IMG/VR virus record: IMGVR_UViG_3300022821_000037
Location: 1-43,611 of that record
Source: a virus
Length of the DNA: 43,611 nucleotides
Strand: one strand, 5' to 3'
Below are positions 41,240 through 43,611 of this stretch, piece by piece. A model generated the notes under the pieces. The model did not search any database. It was given only the letters and a program-made list of their open reading frames with translations, and was not told the origin of the DNA. Within the stretch, counting starts at the first letter, position 1, and every line of letters begins with the position of its first letter. The translations under genes were made by a program, and so were the position numbers.

Positions 41240-42253
41240 ATGAAAAAACTATTAAAAGAAGAAGAGTTATTCTTTTTAAAAGAAGTAATAATTCAAAAAG
41301 GTTATTTGAATAAATTAGAATATAATGAATTGAGAGTTAAATTTAATTATGGTTATGAGTCTTGGAAAAGAGAGCTTATTAATAATTCTTTACCTTTTGT
41401 TAGTGGTCAGTTAACTCATTTGTTTGAAGTTTTTAATATAAGATATGAAAATAATGAAGTATTGTATAGTGATTTTTTAACATTACCAAAATGGAGAACA
41501 GAAGTTTTTAAAAACTCAAAAATTAAAGTGAAATATAACTGCGAGGTTTGTGGAAAAATAAAAACAAGTGTTTTAAGTAAGATGTTAAAAAGAATGTATT
41601 TTTCAGATAAAGGAATTTGTTCTTCATGTATTAACAGTAAAGTAAGGAATACGGAAGAGGAAATAAGGTTAAATAGTGAAAGGCAAATAAAAGCTCAAAA
41701 TAGACCAGAAGTTAAAGAAAAAAATAGAAACTCTCAAATTAAAAGGCATAAAGACCCAGAGGTAAAAAAAAGGTATAGAGAAATAGGAAAAGAGTTATGG
41801 TCTAAAAAAGAGTATAGAGACAACCAAGTTAAAAAATCTATAGAGAGATGGAAAGATGAAGAATACGCTAAAAAAGTTCTTCAAAACTCTAAGGTAGGAG
41901 GTTTAAAAGGGGTTTATAACAAAATTAATTATGACAGCTCCTATGAACTTGCTTTTATTATGAAAATAGAAGAGTTAGGGAAAGAAAAACTTTTAAGTAG
42001 GGCAAATATTAAAATTGGATACAAAAAAAAGAGTGGGAAATGTTCTTATTATTTCCCAGACTTCTTTTATGATGGTAAATTAATAGAGGTTAAAGGGTAC
42101 GCTCCTTGGGTAGATTTGGAGAATTTGAATAGAAAAAATTTAGCGGCAAAGAATTGGTGTGAAAAAAATAATTCGTACTTTCGTTTAGTTGAATTTGAAG
42201 ATATTAGAAATTGGCATAAAAAATCTTTAAAATGGCATCATGAAAATAAGTAA
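41240..42253 (+). CDS. Free-standing PD-(D/E)xK homing endonuclease inside fracture 1
   Basis: 337 basic residues. Order: an N-terminal helical region (1-95), a zinc-finger-like CEVC...CSSC (Cys101, 104, 127, 130), then three or four NUMOD3-like short repeats ([40 protein letters not shown]; about 155-215) that could contact DNA. The nuclease core is [13 protein letters not shown] with Glu236, [11 protein letters not shown] with Asp274 and LIEVKGY with Glu283/Lys285. It lies exactly between the two halves of the split intein and overlaps the downstream half by 14 nt. That matches 'fractured gene' loci, in which the endonuclease gene sits between split-intein halves. All core residues are present, so it is likely active. 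Confidence 0.82.
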   Translation: MKKLLKEEELFFLKEVIIQKGYLNKLEYNELRVKFNYGYESWKRELINNSLPFVSGQLTHLFEVFNIRYENNEVLYSDFLTLPKWRTEVFKNSKIKVKYNCEVCGKIKTSVLSKMLKRMYFSDKGICSSCINSKVRNTEEEIRLNSERQIKAQNRPEVKEKNRNSQIKRHKDPEVKKRYREIGKELWSKKEYRDNQVKKSIERWKDEEYAKKVLQNSKVGGLKGVYNKINYDSSYELAFIMKIEELGKEKLLSRANIKIGYKKKSGKCSYYFPDFFYDGKLIEVKGYAPWVDLENLNRKNLAAKNWCEKNNSYFRLVEFEDIRNWHKKSLKWHHENK

Positions 42254-42740
42254 AAAAACATATAAAAATTATAAAGGAAAAGTTTATGACTTAAAAATTG
42301 ATGTCAGTGAAACTTATAATATAGAAGGTTTAGCTGTTCATAATTCAGGTGGAGGCTCTCTTCTTTCTTATGCTTTAGATATTACAAAGATTGATCCTTT
42401 AAAATACGGTCTTTACTTTGAGCGTTTTCTAAACCCTACTCGTAATTGCATGACTGATAAATGCAATATCCTTCTTAAAGACGGTTCTTATAAAAATATA
42501 ACAGAACTGAATTTAGATGATGAAGTGGAAACTGAGACTGGCGAAGGCAAGCTTGTTCAGATTCATGAACGTGATTTAAAAGATGGTGAGGAAGTGTTTG
42601 AAATAGAAACGGAAGATGGGGTGAAGATTCAATTAACAGGTTGTCATATTGTTCCTGTAATAAGAGGTGGTGAAAGAATAGAAATGAGAGTAGATGAGAT
42701 TAAAGAAAGTGATGAATTAATTATAAATTTAGAGAAATGA
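42240..42740 (+). CDS. dnaE: Middle DnaE fragment: C-intein 1, 34 polymerase residues, N-intein 2
   Basis: 166 residues in three parts. Residues 1-35 are a C-intein ([20 protein letters not shown], ending AVHN) that pairs with N-intein 1. Residues 36-69 are DnaE sequence, [20 protein letters not shown] then [10 protein letters not shown], corresponding to the conserved GRGS-GxGSLVAY...LFERFLNPER segment just before the catalytic SMPDxDxDF. Residues 70-166 are a second N-intein ([20 protein letters not shown], block B LTGCHIVP) that stops. So one small protein must splice at both ends to supply 34 residues of the active site. The ATG overlaps the endonuclease gene; the stop overlaps the next ATG as ATGA. 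Confidence 0.88.
   Translation: MKISKKTYKNYKGKVYDLKIDVSETYNIEGLAVHNSGGGSLLSYALDITKIDPLKYGLYFERFLNPTRNCMTDKCNILLKDGSYKNITELNLDDEVETETGEGKLVQIHERDLKDGEEVFEIETEDGVKIQLTGCHIVPVIRGGERIEMRVDEIKESDELIINLEK
42447..42740 (+). mobile_element. Split N-intein 2 (DnaE site 2)
   Basis: 97 residues beginning at Cys70 of the middle fragment, with [19 protein letters not shown] (block A region) and [20 protein letters not shown] (block B). It ends [13 protein letters not shown]. Its C-intein partner, and the catalytic Asp-bearing rest of DnaE, are not in the window. Confidence 0.85.
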
Positions 42741-43611
42741 TAGCAAAAGGGATTAGGAGTATTAATTTTAAAGGATTTTGTAGCGAAGGTAGGGGGGGTG
42801 AGAATCCCTAATTGGCAAAGGGTGACTGAATGGAGCAGTCAAGCGGTTGAGCTTTTGAACGGGGTAAAATATAAAAATGATCTTTTCATTTCTCCTAAAT
42901 TTCTTCTTGGTAGAGCTTTGTATGAGAATAAGACGGATAAGTTTTTAGGGATTGTTAAAAATTATGATTTGGATTACCGAAAATCTAAGAGTTGCTTTAG
43001 AATGGAAACCGAAAAAGGGTTTCATTTTTTAACCAACACTTACACAAAATTTTCACACCCTGAAACTGGTGAAGAAATAAAGCAACCACTTCACCCTACA
43101 AGAAATGGTCTTAAACTCTGGAGTCGTGGTTATTTTATATCTGAGAAGGAATATAAGAGTTTATATTATACGACAAGGGAGTAAAGGAACAAGTTTGAAG
43201 ACTCCCTGAACTCCAACTATAGAACTGTTGGGCTAACTTCTCCAGTACAGATAAAAGAAGTTAGAGATCATATTTCTGCTTCAATTGAAGAAAAATATGG
43301 AGTTCCTTGGTTTTTAAATAGAGGAAATCATTATTCTGCTATAACAGAATCAATGATTGAAAAATATGGTGTTGATAATTTTTTTAGAGATTATGAATGG
43401 CAAACAGAAGAAAGAGAGAGAAAAATAAGAGTTAGTGGAGATACTTGGTTTCAAATGTTTCCATCAACTTCTAAATTTGAAAAAGAAGTTGTAAAGTCGT
43501 TGACAGAAGAATTTGAACTAAATAACTGTTTCCATGTGGACTCAGAAAAATTACAAAAAGAAATAGCTTATATTGATTCGGAAGGGAGAAAAAAAAGAGT
43601 TGTTGATTTTT
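42737..43611 (+). pseudogene. Vsr-like homing endonuclease in fracture 2, frame-broken and running off the window
   Basis: The ATG at 42,737 is coupled to the middle fragment (ATGA) and reads [20 protein letters not shown], then hits a stop. Dropping one G from the G7 run at 42,792-42,798 continues it as RIPNWQRVTEWSSQAVELLN for 128 codons. An in-frame TAA at 43,182 follows, after which the same frame stays open to the window end. That last part has STSKFEKEVVKSL and GRKKRVVDF, like the Glu and Asp strands of Vsr/EDxHD nucleases, with NYRTVGLTSPVQIKEVRDHI before it. The order fits one endonuclease broken by two lesions; two separate genes are an alternative. Confidence 0.55.

Noticed and set aside
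1-43611. tRNA or rRNA genes
   Set aside because: No cloverleaf with a T-loop GTTCRANNC-like core or rRNA-like stretch caught my eye on reading. A covariance search was not possible, so a divergent tRNA could be missed.

Overview
Kind of DNA: AT-rich bacteriophage sequence, most likely from phages of Bacteroidetes/Flavobacteriia. Shine-Dalgarno sites are scarce, two perfect Bacteroidetes-type -7 elements (TATCTTTG) precede isolated transcription units, and the structural proteins are of kinds common in phages of this phylum. The window appears to hold two unrelated phages. Region A (1 to about 30.3 kb) has the full head and tail set of a small temperate siphovirus: its own terminase pair, portal, XkdF-type protease, capsid, tail tube, tape measure and tyrosine integrase. 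Region B (about 30.3 kb to the end) is part of a T4-type myovirus genome: gp17-like terminase, gp20-like portal and a phage DnaE-type polymerase. The 3' end of one small gene occurs at position 2-64 and, as a different allele, at 30,269-30,332. Region A is therefore probably a circular genome of about 30.27 kb opened inside that gene and joined to region B, either by misassembly or by homologous recombination. Layout of A: plus-strand tail genes (64-5815), tape measure, protease, scaffold-like protein, capsid and tail tube (to 11,445). Then come minus-strand units: integrase (11,669-13,072), a structured non-coding iteron array (13,221-13,739), a ParB-like HTH gene, the connector/portal operon (14,440-16,546), and small unknown genes (16.7-19.0 kb). 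A decayed spacer with 96-bp direct repeats follows (19.0-19.98 kb). A plus-strand run of small orphan genes with a sigma-factor-like protein (20.6-24.5 kb) leads to the terminase small subunit, a repeat-rich gap with inverted iteron copies, the large terminase, a gene with a likely -1 programmed frameshift, and a tail terminator-like fusion. The motif CTATTTAT lies a few to about 45 nt before the starts of at least twelve genes on either strand, four of them at exactly 4 nt; it is a candidate late promoter or start signal. Layout of B: an Ig-like structural protein, a patatin-family lipase, two unidentified proteins, a terminase interrupted in its P-loop by a LAGLIDADG-containing intein, a portal with an endonuclease-free mini-intein, then a terminator and promoter before the most striking locus. 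There an exonuclease-PHP-DnaE polymerase is broken into at least three genes by two successive split inteins. The middle gene carries a C-intein, only 34 polymerase residues of the active-site region, and then a second N-intein. Each break holds a free-standing nuclease gene: an intact zinc-finger/PD-(D/E)xK type in the first, and a Vsr-like, frame-broken one in the second. The rest of the polymerase should lie beyond the window.
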